Shown piece by piece: positions 21,806 through 34,500 of a stretch of DNA of 64,000 nucleotides (positions within the stretch are counted from its first letter, which is position 1; each line of letters starts with the position of its first letter). The stretch is taken from assembly GCF_963678635.1 (NCBI RefSeq), contig NC_087067.1, positions 14,333,018-14,397,017 on the forward strand. Reading direction: 5' to 3'. The translations under genes were made by a program, and so were the position numbers. Source of the DNA: Symsagittifera roscoffensis. Lineage: Eukaryota; Xenacoelomorpha; Acoela; Convolutidae. The notes under the pieces are model-generated. The model was not told the origin of the DNA and did no database searches. It was given only the letters and a program-made list of their open reading frames with translations.

Positions 21806-24416
21806 CGTGTGCTAAAAAAATGATTATTTTGAGATTGAAAGGTGGTGGTGTGGGGTTGTTCTATAATTTGTTCGTATGTACTATCATTTTGTAAATGATT
21901 TGTCGTTATATGTTGGATAGGGCTGTGTATTGAATGTGGTCGAAAATTTGGATTATTTGCGATTGCTAAATTTCGAAAATTTCTGGGAACTAGGTATAAG
22001 GGATGATTTTGTGGTAGGGCTGGAACTTGTGGTGCTGTAGGTGTTGTATCTACGTTATTGTGTTCTTCGTCATATGTATTTGGTCTTGTGGCTAGTTTTG
22101 TATTATATTCTTTGATTTGTGCGTCTAGAAGTATTTTGTTTATGGATGATGAAAATATTCCAAAAAATCCTGCAAATAATATGCGTGCTACACTTGCTTG
22201 GCGGTTGACTTGTGTGTGTATAGCGCATGTATTATAGATTCCTTTCAGTAGTGAGAAAAGAAATCCTATAAAGTTAAGCATAGCGTATAAGATATTCAAT
22301 CGTTCTAAGATGTAGTAGGGCCATCCTAGAAAAGCGAGTATTTCGTTTTTTAGGGTTACAAAACTGAAAATATTTATGGGTAAAATATCTTGTGGTCTGT
22401 ATTTTTCGCCATTTAAATATATATAATCTTTAATATCTTTGAAACATCCACTGTAATCTTGAGTGTATATGTCTGCAAATCCTGCGGTTTCTGCAAGTTT
22501 TCTTAAATTTTGATCAATTGATTGTCTTTGTATCGTGTCCATTTTTGTGAGTAGTTCTTGGAATTGTTGTGTTCTAATATGGTGTTGTATATCAAATTTA
22601 GAATAAATTCCAATGGATTGTAGATCTATATTGTGGTTTCGAGCAATGGCTCTTATGCTTTCTGGTGAAAACTTTTTGAGTGGTTGCATTAATGTAGGGT
22701 ATGGTGTTAATAGGTAGTATTTATCTTCGTCTGGATTTAGTTGTACTACATTGTGGCTATTTTCTGATCCACATGGGACTGCGGTATCCCAAAAATATGT
22801 TCTTCTTGAGAGTGTGTCGACAAAATGTACTTTGTTTTTATAGAATATGGTTATCCTTTTATAGCAACGTTTGTCTTCAAAAACGTATAAGTGTGATACT
22901 TTTTTAGTGCAAGTATAAAACCATAAAATGTTTCCTTCGTAATCAAGAAAATTTGATCTGTTTCCTGATAATAAATATCCTGCATAGGGTATTTTTAATA
23001 CTGCTAATGCGAGTGATTGCAATATTTGTGTCCGTTCTAGTTCGCATAGTTGATGTAGTGTTTCTAATTCAGAAAGTGACATTTCTTGAAAAATTCTACT
23101 AATTGTGTAGTCTAATTTCATATCTAAATGAATGTCATAATGTATGTTTCCAAAGTATGTTGTGTTCATAAGTGAATATCTTGTAATCGTGAACTTTTTC
23201 TGTCAATTGGTGTTAATTTTCCACCTGGTTGACCGGTAGATTTTTGGAAACTAACTGGGGTGTAAGGTTTTCCGTCGTATTTATATTTTGCTGTTGCGTG
23301 TGGATCTACTTTGATTTTTCCAGTGGTCATGTCGAAACCTTCTTCGTATTCGACAAGTACTTCGGAGTATTGTGTTTTGTAGAGTGAGTTTGCGTATTTA
23401 CATGCAAATTCTGTTTCTTGGTAGATTTGAAAACGTGTCAATTTGTTTTCTATATTATTTAGATTTCTGAAATTATAACTTCGCTTGTGAAGTGTGTTTA
23501 CTTGTTCATATGGGATGGATTCAATGAAGTATTTTTCATGAAATTTTATCATTCTAGCGTGTATTCTTGCTACTTGAAATGTTGTGCATGTATCTTCGGG
23601 AAACCAAACAATTGTTGCTTGGGTTCTTGTTGTAGGATCACAATATCCTTGATCATTTTTGCAAGGTATCGAATTCCTTGATAGATCATTGTGTTATCTT
23701 CTAAATCTCGTGTGAGTTGTATTTTTTCGAGTTGTATTTTCCAATCAAAAAACATTAATTTTTGGTATCCTCTATTTTTTGTATCTGCTTTACAATTTGA
23801 GGGGTCGTATATTCCAATGTATGGTATCCAGTGTTTATCGTCGGGGTCATAAGTTAAACGTCCGTGTGCGCCATTGAATGGGTATTTGTCGTCTAATTTT
23901 ATATGTCCTTGATAGCGTTCAAGTTCTGCTTGGTGTACAGAATCGCTAAAGACATGGAAGTGTACTATTTGTCTGTCTGAGTGCTTGTTATTTGTGAGAT
24001 TTAGCCTGTGTAATTCGACTTTACAATCATCGGGATTGAGATGTAAAAGTCTTTCAATGTTACTTTGGTAAATTGATTCGTGGTCAAGTCTGTTTTTATT
24101 TCCGTTTGAAACTTGTGAGCAATGTACTTTCTTTTCGGAAAATGTTGCTGTGAATTTATATCCGGTGACTGTTGTTGCTCGGGCTTTTGAGTATAGTGTT
24201 GCTATTATGTTTGCAGTTTCTATAGCTTGTGGTTCTGTTTCGCATTGTGATACTTGATTTATTGCGTATTTTTGTTGTATTTTTGTTCGTTTTCTTCGCA
24301 ATCATAGTGTGTTACTAGTAAGTCTTGAGTTCCTGTGCGAGGAGATGGATTTGTGTTTTGTTCGGAAAATATAAGATAAAAGATGTGTAGAAATATTAAT
24401 ATCCTTAAAATATACA
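21802..24416 (-). pseudogene. Envelope-like glycoprotein gene, frameshifted
   Basis: An ATG at 24416 begins a hydrophobic signal-like leader (LRILIFLHIFYLIF). Within 60 codons there is YDCEENE, then a frame change near 24270. The second segment (to 23570) has spaced Cys residues and a few N-x-S/T sites. The third runs 23552-23166. The fourth (23169-21802) overlaps it by ATGA and carries more Cys, two hydrophobic spans near residues 285-320 (ILERLNILYAMLNFIGFLF) and 332-350, and a polar tail. Signal, Cys-rich ectodomain, membrane span and tail in post-pol position make env the best reading. The early YDC block recalls glycoproteins of chuvirus-like viruses and some retroelements; that is an impression only. 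Three frame changes leave it broken. Confidence 0.68.
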
Positions 24417-25630
24417 TGTGTATGATAGTCCTGAATATGGGTTATAAAATGTTATATATCCGATTGTAGTTTTTGTATATCTATCGTATTTATATATTAC
24501 TTCCGTTGTAATAAATGGTGGTGGTAGTGTTTGAGCTGTAATGTTTGAAGGGCTTAGTGGATAAGGATGTTGAACGATATTATTGAGTTTAACTGTAATT
24601 TCAAACTTTAGTTGAAGGCTGTTTTGATTTAATATTTGTACGTTATGTTCTCTGATATCTTCGTGGATATCTTGTCTGTATTGTAATCTGTTAAGTGCCC
24701 AACTGTGTAGTCGGTGGCTTTCGTTATGTTGTCCTAACAATGGTGGTGGTGCTACAAATGTATTCCAATCTAATCTGAGGGGTATATTTGTAGGTTGTTC
24801 ACTATATCTAGTTTCAATATCGTGTGAGATATTTAAAGGGAAAATTGATGGTGAAATTTGACTTAGGGATGGTGTTGATGGAAGTGATAGTGTTTCTAGT
24901 AGGGATGAAAATGTTGTTTCTGACGAAGTATCTATTGGGTCGTTGACTAAGTTAAGTTCTCCTTGTGAGTAGGATTGTGTTGCCCAATGGGGTAGACGTT
25001 CGTTTGGGTTAGGTTGGTTAAAAGGGTTTTCACGTATTTGTGCTGAGGTTGGTGTTGATCCTAAATGTTCTGATTGAATGTTGGGAGTTAGCGTTGGTGT
25101 ATCTGGGAGCGTTATACTAGAGTTTTCTGAAATTGATGGAGTTGGAGATTGGGGTATGCTAAAGGTAATTCTAGGAGTTTGAAAATTTCTATTTCTTCTT
25201 GGATGAATGATCTGTCTAATTACTTCGATTGTGTTGTGATTTTGGCTAATGTGTCGGATTCGATTTAAGTCTTGTTGAAGTGTAGGATATAAATTATATG
25301 TTGGTTCGCTTAGTGATGCTTGTCTTTGAACCGGTTCTAGGGGTTCAGATAAGGGAGCGTGTCGTTCAAAAGTGTATGGGTTATCTTGAAATGAAATTCG
25401 TGTGGATGTTTGCGGGTTTTGGGTAGTTGTTGGTACCGTTGGATTTTCTTGGGAAGTTGTCGGTGAAGACTGATTTGGGGGTGTTTGGTTAGCAATTTTG
25501 AAAGTGTGTTTGTAATATTGAACAACTTAGTGAGAAGATTTATGTTTGTTATAATATTCTTCAATGAATAGAATCAAAAGAATCGTGGCTAATGCGAATG
25601 TTACTATTGCCTTTTTTATAATTTACATAT
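24405..25630 (-). pseudogene. Accessory ORF upstream of env: membrane anchor plus Ser/Thr/Pro-rich region
   Basis: A frame open from about 25520 to 24405 has no ATG in its first part. Just upstream, in the same frame, are a TAA and a hydrophobic segment (AIVTFALATILLILFI, about 25610-25565) that looks like a signal anchor. The body is Pro/Ser/Thr/Gln-rich (PTVPTTTQNPQTST; TPTLTP), then more ordered (RLDWNTFVAPPPLLGQ; HSWALNRLQYRQDI; TIGYITFYNPYSG). The stop overlaps the env leader start by about 12 bases. The layout mirrors the ORF downstream of env: a disordered N-terminal half and a folded C-terminal half. Family not recognised. Confidence 0.55.
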
Positions 25631-25694
25631 TGTCATAATTAGGGATGTTGCAAATGTGAGGAAGATTATGAATAGGAGAAAAATATCTGTTCTA

Positions 25695-25955
25695 CTAAAA
25701 ATTGTTCGTATCATTTAAATTGGTTTTGAAATTAGCGTACCTGTATATGTGGTCAATGAGTAGGGAACAATGGGAATATAGGGCGTATAGGGTGTAGAAA
25801 ATCAAAGCTATGTGAAAGAAAATTATTAGGATTACTATGAAAAATTCAAAAATGTCAATACAAAGTATGATGAAAAATTTAGAAATGAGAAAAAGTTTGA
25901 AGAAAAGGTTTAAGAGTAGATTTTTTATGAAGAGAACTGTAGAGAAAAGAAGCAT
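25695..25955 (-). CDS. Short hydrophobic ORF, 86 aa, probable membrane protein
   Basis: ATG at 25955. The sequence is dominated by Leu/Ile/Phe, with two or three possible spans (residues about 3-33 and 34-60), a short His/Tyr-containing loop and a polar C-terminus (NFKTNLNDTNNF). It lies in the element's post-pol region, same strand as env. Hydrophobic readings arise easily in T-rich DNA, so it may not be a gene. Confidence 0.35.
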   Translation of the reverse strand: MLLFSTVLFIKNLLLNLFFKLFLISKFFIILCIDIFEFFIVILIIFFHIALIFYTLYALYSHCSLLIDHIYRYANFKTNLNDTNNF

Positions 25956-26564
25956 TTGAGAAAATGATTTCTTCGTCGAATATTTTTTGAATTGCTGGGG
26001 CTATATTCAAGTGTGGTCGGATTATTTATTGGTTTTTTGACAAGTGGGTTGAGTTTCTTGAAAAATTGTTGAGGGCTTATTTTATGGTGCTCGGGAGTTC
26101 TTCTTGACTTTATTTTTATTTGGTGGGTAATCTGGGATATTTTTGAGAAACTTGTACTTCAGGCAAAATGATCATGGTTCATTTTTTCTTTAGGCTAATT
26201 TGCCATTTTTGGTTGGGGGGTTTTGGAGGGTAATTTTGGGAAAATATTGATGATCTTTGGGTTATTAGATAGGGGAGGGTTGGAATATTATCGTGATATT
26301 TATTTTAGTTGTCAAAATTTATCGAGTTGCTTATTTTTGACCTGGAGGTTGTGAAGTTATAGTTACAGATATGTCTGGAGATTAATGTCTATCTGCTAAG
26401 AGGTTGATATTTAGAGATTCGGAAGTGGTGGATTTGAGTGAATCTTATTGGTTGATTTTGAACTAGAATCTTTGTGTTTATCTCAGCATGTTATTTGGAA
26501 AATACGAAAGTGAAAATGTCTGAGATGTATCTGAAGGTGAAAATGTGTGAAGAGGAAAATGGTT
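25956..26564. other. Gap between integrase and post-pol ORFs; no gene seen
   Basis: About 600 bases of AT-rich element sequence with no long frame on the minus strand. In env-bearing retroelements an acceptor for a subgenomic env message would be expected in or after this stretch. I see no outstanding one. Confidence 0.35.
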
Positions 26565-28450
26565 TCATTTTTGAAATTCAACTTTCTTTAATATTTTAGA
26601 TTGTGGGATGAATGTTTTATTATTTTTACGTGGTTGGTTTCTAAATCTTGATGATTCTCTATGTGTAGATTTTTCTTTCTGTTCTTGTGGCAAGATTTTT
26701 TCTATCATTTTTCTATTTTTTCTTTCTTTTACTACATTATTTGAATCTATTGTATTTACGTCTTTGTGAATTCTGTCTTGTTGTTGAATTTGTGTGTGTT
26801 GATTTTTATTAGTTTCATTTAATACTGGCTCTATTTGTGTGTTATTTTGAATAACTTTTAAACCAGTGAAAGAATATAGTTGAGTTAGTTCGCGTAAAGC
26901 GTATTCTTTCGGATGATAAGGTAATAGATTGTTTCTGTGTTGAACAATTTCTTTTTTTGTTGTATCTATAAGTTTATATGTGACTTCAGTTGGTTTATCA
27001 ATTATTTGGTAGGGTCCTTTTCTAAGTGGTTGCAGTTTTTTAGAAATTCCTTTTTGTGTTTGAAAATTTGGTATTAAAACAAATGTTCCTATTTTTAAAT
27101 CGGTGGCTGGCGTAAATCGTTGATTAATTTGGTGATTAATATTTTGTCGTTGTAACAATTTCTTTGTTACTTTTTGGTAGATTTCGTTATGCTTTTTATC
27201 TCTGTTTAAAATCCATTCGGTGTGTGTACCGGAGGCTAGTTTGAGAATTTGTGGGTGATGAAAATGATCTTCATCATGTGTATGGAATGGTAGGTTATAG
27301 CATATTGAATCTTTAGTCGGTTTGCAATGTCCTTGTGCATTTTTATGTGCATTTGCTGTGAACATTATTGGTTTTCTTGGTTTTTGGTTAAAAACCATTT
27401 CATATGGTGACATTCCTAAGGTTGTCGTTATTTGTGAATTGTATGCTAATGGGAATAATTTTACATCTGTTGACCATTCTGTGTATTTTGTATCATTTCA
27501 ATTTATGATACATCTAAGGTATTCTTGTAGAGAACGATTCATACCTTCGAATAATCAATTTGTCCAAGGTGCATGAAATGTACGTGGTTTATGTTTTATG
27601 TTGTACAGGTGACATAGTGTGATTATTTCCTTATTAATGAATTCCGTACCGTTGTCTGTTACTAGAATTTCTGTTAATCCAAATTTTGCTATCCAATGTT
27701 CGTAGAGTGTTGTGTAAGCGTAATAAGCATTACAATGTGGTACTGGGTTGAGTGCTACATAATGTGTAAATGAGTCAACAATGACCATAATGTATGAATT
27801 TCCTTCTGAGGATGGGGAAATTGGTCCTTTTGTGTCAAATGATATTCTGTGATTAAAGTATAGACTTTGTCCTTTAAAATCTTGTTTATGTGCTATTTGT
27901 TTCTGATTTGGGTAAGGTTTGTTTAGTTGACATATTATACAATCATTGCATAATACTTTTATCCAAATTGGAGCGTTTGGAAAGTAAAAATTTTGTGTAA
28001 AATTTGAATATGTTTTTTTTCTGATCCGGAGTGTCCTTTTGTATTTTGTGTATGAGTGATATTGAATGCTATTAATATCATACTTAAAGGAAGACAGGGG
28101 ACTTTAAAATCATCTAGTTGATATTCTAGAAGATTTGTGTTTTCGTTGATTGTTGTGTTATTAAATTTTCGGAAATAGCGAAGAAGTGTTTTGTTTCCTA
28201 AAATTGTAGTATCAGCTTTTGCTGGTTTTGTTTTATATTTGTGCCATGATTTGAGTTGTCGTATTACTGGGTCTAAATTTTGATATCGTTTTAAAAGTTC
28301 GAGTGTGATGTTTTCTGTTGGTGGTAGAAAAATATTGTCAATTTCTGTTTTTGATAAAGGGATTATATCAAGTGGGTCGCGAAGGTTAAAAACTTGGTTG
28401 ATAGTATATTTTGTGTCTTTAACTTGTGGTCCTGATAAATTTATTTTATC
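26565..28450 (-). pseudogene. Integrase of the giant element (D,D35E)
   Basis: Minus-strand reading gives an N-terminal zinc-binding block (HTQNTKGHSG, later CNDCIICQ) with a frame change at an A-run near 28010. The catalytic core is then in one frame: FDTKGP (Asp at 27834-27836), VTDNGTEF (Asp at 27654-27656) and LFEGMNRSL (Glu at 27546-27548). Spacing between the second and third residues is 35, the classic D,D35E. Two in-frame TGA codons (27555-27557 and 27498-27500) interrupt it, each where relatives are likely to have Gly. The C-terminal part (KLQPLRKGPYQIIDKPTEVT; HRNNLLPYHP) resembles the SH3-like GPF/Y-type module of Gypsy integrases. It joins element cDNA to host DNA. Confidence 0.93.
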
Positions 28451-28466
28451 AGTTAAGTTTTATTTT

Positions 28467-30319
28467 TCAATTAGTGGAAAAAGGATCTATTTTATGAGAG
28501 TGTTGTTTGGTTTTCTTTTGTTTTGTATTATCTGTTATCCATTGTGAGTGTGGAATAGGTTTGAATGTTGATGTACCTAATAAATCAACTTCGTATTGAT
28601 TGTTTTGACAATCTAGATAAAGTGGAAAATGTTGTAGATTAATTATTTGCGTTTGGTCTATATCAGTTTTTACTGCGTATTTGCATTCTAGTCTGGGTGA
28701 TGTTTCGTCTTTTGCGAGATAGAATTTAATGTTTTTTGGTATTTCAACTGTAGTTTTTCGTGTAAGTAGTTCTGGTGGTGTATTTCTACTTAAGGTGTCT
28801 GGTAATGCAAGATTTTTTCCTGCTGTCCAAACTATGTGTAAGTTTGGGAATTTCATTAGAATTAGTTGAAATCTATATACTCTATGATTTGGATTTGACT
28901 TTTGTGTAAAAAGAAATATAATTGGTTTGTGATCTGTGAATAGAACTGTTGGATGTTTTGATTCAAGGATTAGAAATTCGTATTCTGTAAGTGTATAAAT
29001 TATAGCTGTACATTCTCTCATTAGTGTGGAGAGTCGTAATTTGGCTTGAGTAAAAAGTCGTGAATTTTCTGATATTAGATTCATTTTGTTTGTTCCACTA
29101 TGTGATTGTAATAGTGCTGCGCGGATGCCAAAAATTGAAGCATCGCACATAGCGTAAAATGGCTGGTTCGGATCTGGAATTGTGTTTGATATTTGTTCCG
29201 TTAACAGTTTTTTGATTTCTTCAAATCGTGTTTGATGTTCAGTGGTCCATTCGAAATTATTTTGTTGTCTGAGGATGTTATAAAATGGTCCTAAGTATAG
29301 TTGCATTTTGTAAACGTATTTGCTTAAGAAAATTAACATTCCGAGGAATTCTTGAATTTTCTTTTTATTTGTTGGTGGCTGGAGTTTTTGAATTGCGTCA
29401 ATGCGTGATTTTAATGGAGTAATAGTGTTTCGTTCAATGTTATGTCCTAAAAATTTTACTCGTGTTAGGAAGAAATGTGATTTATCTGGGGCTGCCTTCA
29501 GATTTTCGTTCTGAAGAATTTTATGATATTGCTCTAAAATTGTAAACATTTCGTCTTTAGTTTGCGATTGCATGAAGACATCGTCTAAATATGTGATTGC
29601 ATTTTTTTTTAGTATTAGTGGTCTAAAAATTTTGCTCATGAAGGCTGAGAAAGCTGCTGGTACTATGGATATGCCATAGAATAATCGATTAAATTCGTAT
29701 TGTTGATTTCCAATAACGAATTGTGTTAGACGTCGTGATTGTTCGTCTAAAGGCATTTGATTGTAAGCACTGTTCATGTCTGCGGTTGTGAAATATTTTC
29801 CGTTAATTTTTGTTAAAATTACTTGTATGGGTTCAATAGGCCAATTACATTTAGATTCATCAATTAGTGAATTGAGATATCTGGCGTCTAAAACTATCTT
29901 TAGTGATTCGCCTTTTGCTAAAATGATAACGGGGTTGATAAATGTGTTACCCTTTGGTTGTTCTTCTTTATTTACTGGTGATATAATTTCATATTGTTCT
30001 AAAACATTTAATAATCTGTTGACTTTGTCATGTAAGTGAATTGGTACTTTACTTGCTCTTTGTTTTTGAAAACTGCGTCTGGTTTTAATGGAAGATGTAG
30101 GGATTAACTGACTTTTCCTACGTCAAATTTTTATGTTGCGTAAACTGATGAATATTTTAATAGCTGTTGTGCTAGCTTATCAAATTCACTTTGTGTTATC
30201 TGTGAGTGTTGAAAATTGAACGTAGTTAAAAATTTCTTTTGGTCTTTTGTATATTTTGTTATATCAAAAGTTGGTTTAAAATATGGGGTTTTTGTGAAAT
30301 AGTCTATTTCTTTTTTCAT
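28467..30319 (-). pseudogene. Reverse transcriptase and RNase H of the giant element
   Basis: From about 30060 to 28467 the frame is open. It carries LKIVLDARYLN, TADMNSAYNQMPL (motif A), RLFYGISIVPAAFS (motif B), YLDDVFMQS (motif C, YLDD at 29580-29591) and VKFLGHNI. RNase H follows with DASIFGIRAALLQ, the Glu in LMRECTAIIYTL, and LFTDHKPI, then a VWTAGKNLALPDTLSR tail typical of Gypsy-type elements. Upstream (30319-30131) a separate frame holds the RT N-terminal linker. In-frame TAA codons and a frame change sit between 30130 and 30060. The block ends at a TGA (28467) next to a frame change into integrase. Confidence 0.94.
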
Positions 30320-30599
30320 TACTTATTATATTATTTATAGATAATTCTTCGTTGAGAATTGTGGATTGGCAAATGTCAAGTAATTGCAGTATATTATTAA
30401 CTCTGTATGCTACTTCTTTTACAGGTGAAGTTGTTGCGTTTGTCTCGCAATATCCTAATAATCCTAGGGGTAATGTTGTTTTATTTGGTGTATTATTATA
30501 TACGTGTAGTGAAATAATATCTGAATTAATATCCTTTTCATATCTTATTGATGATATGGTTATTTTGAAAAATTTGTGAATTGGTCGGAATTCAAAATT

Positions 30600-31520
30600 T
30601 TACATAAAGAGTTGTTGTTTATTTTGATTTGTGTTATACTGATGAACTTGTTTTATGGAGAATTTATAAACAGTTCCTGATAGTGGTTTCAGGTGTCTTC
30701 GTTCTTGATTATAAATTGGGTAGAATTTGGAGAAAAATGGTGGTTGTTTGTTTAATCTTTGGAAAAATGTTAAAGTGGCGTTCTTTATTTTTGTGTATTT
30801 GTCTTTTATGTGTAACTTACTATTTAATATGTTTATGGTTGGTATATACTTAGTAATAGATGGTATGCCTATGATATCAGTGATATGAAATGTTTGTTTG
30901 AATGTTTTGTTTAGAATTTTATTTTGTTCCATTGTTCTTGTGGGAACAAGGAATAATTGGATTTTTCCATAGTTCGTTAACATTGATCCTTGTGCTGTTG
31001 CTAACTTGCTAGATGTTTCTAAAGGTTTTAAATTTGGGTGTAATAATTTGATTTCATTCCATGTAGGGATATTGATGATATTTGATTCTGCGCCTGAATC
31101 GATTAAAAAATCAATTTCAAGATCTGGTGGTTGAAATTCTTTGTTTTTTGGGCTTTAAGAGAAATGGGATTGTCCAAATTTTTTCTCGTGGCTGTTCTTT
31201 TTGGACGTTCTGATATATGTGATTTGTAGTTAGGTTTTTTGCTTTGTCTTTGTCAATGAATTTTTCGTTTGAATTCTATGTAATTCCTGGGTGGTTTGTG
31301 TACTATTATTATTCGGTACTAAATATTAATTATTAAGGAGTTCTAATTGATTTTCATATATGTGTGAACTAAAAGGTTCTTCATATGCGATTGATTCATA
31401 GTCATTATGAACAGTTATCATGTTAATTAAGATATTATTATCTGTATCGCTTTCACTGTCTGTTGATTCGCAATTAATGTGGTTTACTTGTAATTCGATA
31501 TTTTCTGTGTTTTCTATAGC
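30600..31520 (-). pseudogene. Aspartic protease region of pol
   Basis: EIDFLIDSGAESNIINIPTW contains the retroviral-type DSGA catalytic motif (31089-31100), followed by an open frame to 30600 (127 codons from the ATG at 30983). A TAA and at least one frame change at an A-run (about 31150) lie between the end of gag and the DSGA motif. The enzyme would cut the Gag-Pol precursor and works as a homodimer. Downstream, 30599-30320 holds frame-disrupted linker sequence before RT. Confidence 0.85.
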
Positions 31521-31534
31521 TGGGGGGTCTTGAG

Positions 31535-34500
31535 TTATTTCTTGTTTGTTTGTAATTGATTAATTTGTCTTTGGTGTTTTGGTGTATTGCTTCTATGTCT
31601 GTGTTGAGAATTGTGATAACTATTATTATTCCTATGAGGTGATTGGGAGTAATTTCTATATCGATTATTGTAACTGGAATTTCGATTTTGTGAATTATTT
31701 CTCGATCTAATGTGTTGATGGTTATTTGATCTATGATAGTTTGATCTGTTGTATGAGTTATTCCGTGATCTATTGTTTGGATAATTTTTACGGTTGTTGG
31801 AATAGCTTCTATTTCTGTTGTTTGAATAGTTTCTGTTCCTATTATTTGAAAAGTTTCAATTTCTATTATAAGATGAATTTCGTGACTGATGGTTTGAATA
31901 ATGTCTACTTCTGTTTGACTGGGAACTGGATGCTGAAACAAATTGTGTTGATTTTGAATTTGATCGTGGATAATTGTTTCTACTATTTGATCGACTATAT
32001 CTATTTTGTGAGAAATTTCGTGGATTTCTTTGTTCGGGTGATCTACCTCTATAACTTGAGTTATATGGTGATTGATTCCTTGTGTAATTAATATTGTTCG
32101 GAAGTGGTTTTCCTGAACTGGTGTTACTGTATACATTTCGTTTGGTAGGTTTTGATCTTTTTTCATGTATTGATAAAATAATTTGTTTGGTTCTTTGTCT
32201 ACAATCAGAGATACTGTGTCCGTATCGTCGACAATAATTACACCATTTCTTAAAAGATGGTTTGCGATTCCAGTTTGGATTTTTTTCATAGATGTTTAAA
32301 ACTTCGGTGATTTTTTCAGATAGGTCTACATCTGATTCTTGTATATTGTTAATGTGTGTAGTTTTTGTTTCAATGTGATTAACATATTGTAATTTCAAGT
32401 TTTCGGTTTCTTCGAGTTTCATTGTTATCTCTGCTTGTTCTAATTTATCGACTAGTTTTCTGAAATCTAGATCTGGTTCTCGAATTGAGGAAGGATGAGA
32501 TGCTCTTTTCTTTATTGCAATTTTTCTTAATTGTGGTGTTAAGGTCATCATTAGGATTTCTGTCATTTTTGTGTTTTTATAATCGTGTGTATTAAGCGAA
32601 TATGCTTTTCGAACTAGTGTTTCGATTCTGACTGCTAGTTGTTTTATTGTTTCATTTGGTAATCTTCGAATTTCATTACATAAAACTCTTTGATGTTGTT
32701 TGTTTCTTTCAGAATCAAACATTTTTGAGAATTCCTGTGTGAATCTTTTCCAATCTGATTTTATGTCTATAGGTAGTACTGAAAACCATTTTTTGTGCTG
32801 CGCCATCTAGTGTTGTTTGTATCAACGCTGTGCGGCGATGTATCCAATTTTGATGGAGTGGTGTATTTATTGCTTCAGGTCCTATATTTAAAATCAGGTT
32901 TGCTGTTACTGCGTTTAAGTAGTCTTCTACTGAGTATTCAGGGTGTCTGTTCCTGTAAATACCATGAGTGGTTTCTTTGATTCTTTGATGTTATTGATGA
33001 TCCTCCCATGAGATATGGGTTCATCGTCATTTGTAATGACTCTGCGGCGTTTGGTATTTGTGAAAAATTTGTCAATTGATTTTTTGTGATTTCATGTTGT
33101 AGATAATATGGTAATGGGATTTCATTTTGCATTTGATTTGGTTGATATGAATGCATAGTCATTGGATTTTGTGTTTGCATTGGTTGAAAAAATTGTGTAT
33201 TGTATGAATTTGGCATTTGTGGTTGTTGATGCTGAGTATCTAGCGGGTTTTCAGGAAAAATTCTTTTATATTGAGTATGTTGTGGTTTTCGTGTTCGATA
33301 CTCTTGTATGTATGGTTCAAAAATATCTGGTAAATGATCATCATCGGATGATACATAATCCGTATGGTGAGATTTCTGTCGTCAATTTTTATATTGTTGA
33401 AAAAATGGGTAATTTTCGCTATAATCCCGTGTAGGATGCTGAGTAGGTTGAAAATTTACTGAATTGTTTGTTGTCGTTGGTCTATCCCAATTGTTGGAAT
33501 ATACATGATTATTAGTAGGTTTTCGTGGGGAGTAGTTTGTTCTTGGTGGATGTGTGCAATTATAATTGTGTTCTGCAAAATTATTTCTTGTGAATGTCCT
33601 TCTTGATTTTGGTGGTCTTGTCATTGGTCTATATGTTTGGTAATCCATATGTGAAAATTTAGGGGCTAAAGTGGCTGAAGGTTTTACAGTTGATTGTAAC
33701 GTTATTTGTGGTGATGTCACTTTATTATTTTTTGGTGTTGTGAAATTTGGGTGTATTGGTGAAATACTTTGTTGCGTAGTTGTTTTTGTCGTGTGAACAA
33801 TTTCTTCATTTATGAACTGTGATGGTGTTTGAATATCTTGTTGTGTAAGATTTCGAGTTCCATTGAGGTCTCATTATGATTAACCGTTGAATTTAAACTA
33901 TTATTTTGTGTATCAGGCAAAAATGTATTATAATTTAAAGGTGTCGCGTCAATTGTTAATGGTATAATATTTATATAATTTTGGTGAAAAGATATTGTGT
34001 CTATCGCTTGACTTGAAATAGCATTTGGGAAGTGTATAAATAATGGATGAGACCAATCGGGGTCCCAAACATAATCTGATTGTTCATGAATGACTGTGTC
34101 GTCAGTGTTACTTTGAGGTCTAAAATTTTTTCTTGCTTCGTGTATTAAATCTATATTATGTCCGAAATAATCAATTATAAACCTGCTAATATTTTTTGTA
34201 AGTCGTGTTTGGAATTTTGTGAAACGTCATTATTTGAAAAATTTTCACGGATTGCGTATAAAAATGTAGAAAATGCGGTGATTTCGTTTCTAACTTTAGT
34301 GTGTCTAGATCTCTGAATTGGTGATGTACTTTGGGTTTCTGTTGTTTCTAATAAATTTAAATTTGTGTATATTATAGCAAAAACTTCATTTGTGAATATT
34401 GAATTTGCTCTCTGTGAGTTATGGTATTGTATATTTTTAATATATTCTGTGAATACTTTTGGAAATTCGAGATCAAGATCATCTGTTTGAACAACGTATT

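Noticed and set aside
27322-27576. Plus-strand ORF antisense to integrase
   Set aside because: Shadow of a well-supported integrase core with all three catalytic residues on the other strand.
31474-32289. 271-codon Ile/Thr-rich frame in the giant element
   Set aside because: It overlaps the gag knuckle and Arg/Asn/Ser tail in another frame. The Ile/Thr pattern is the shifted reading of that repeat.
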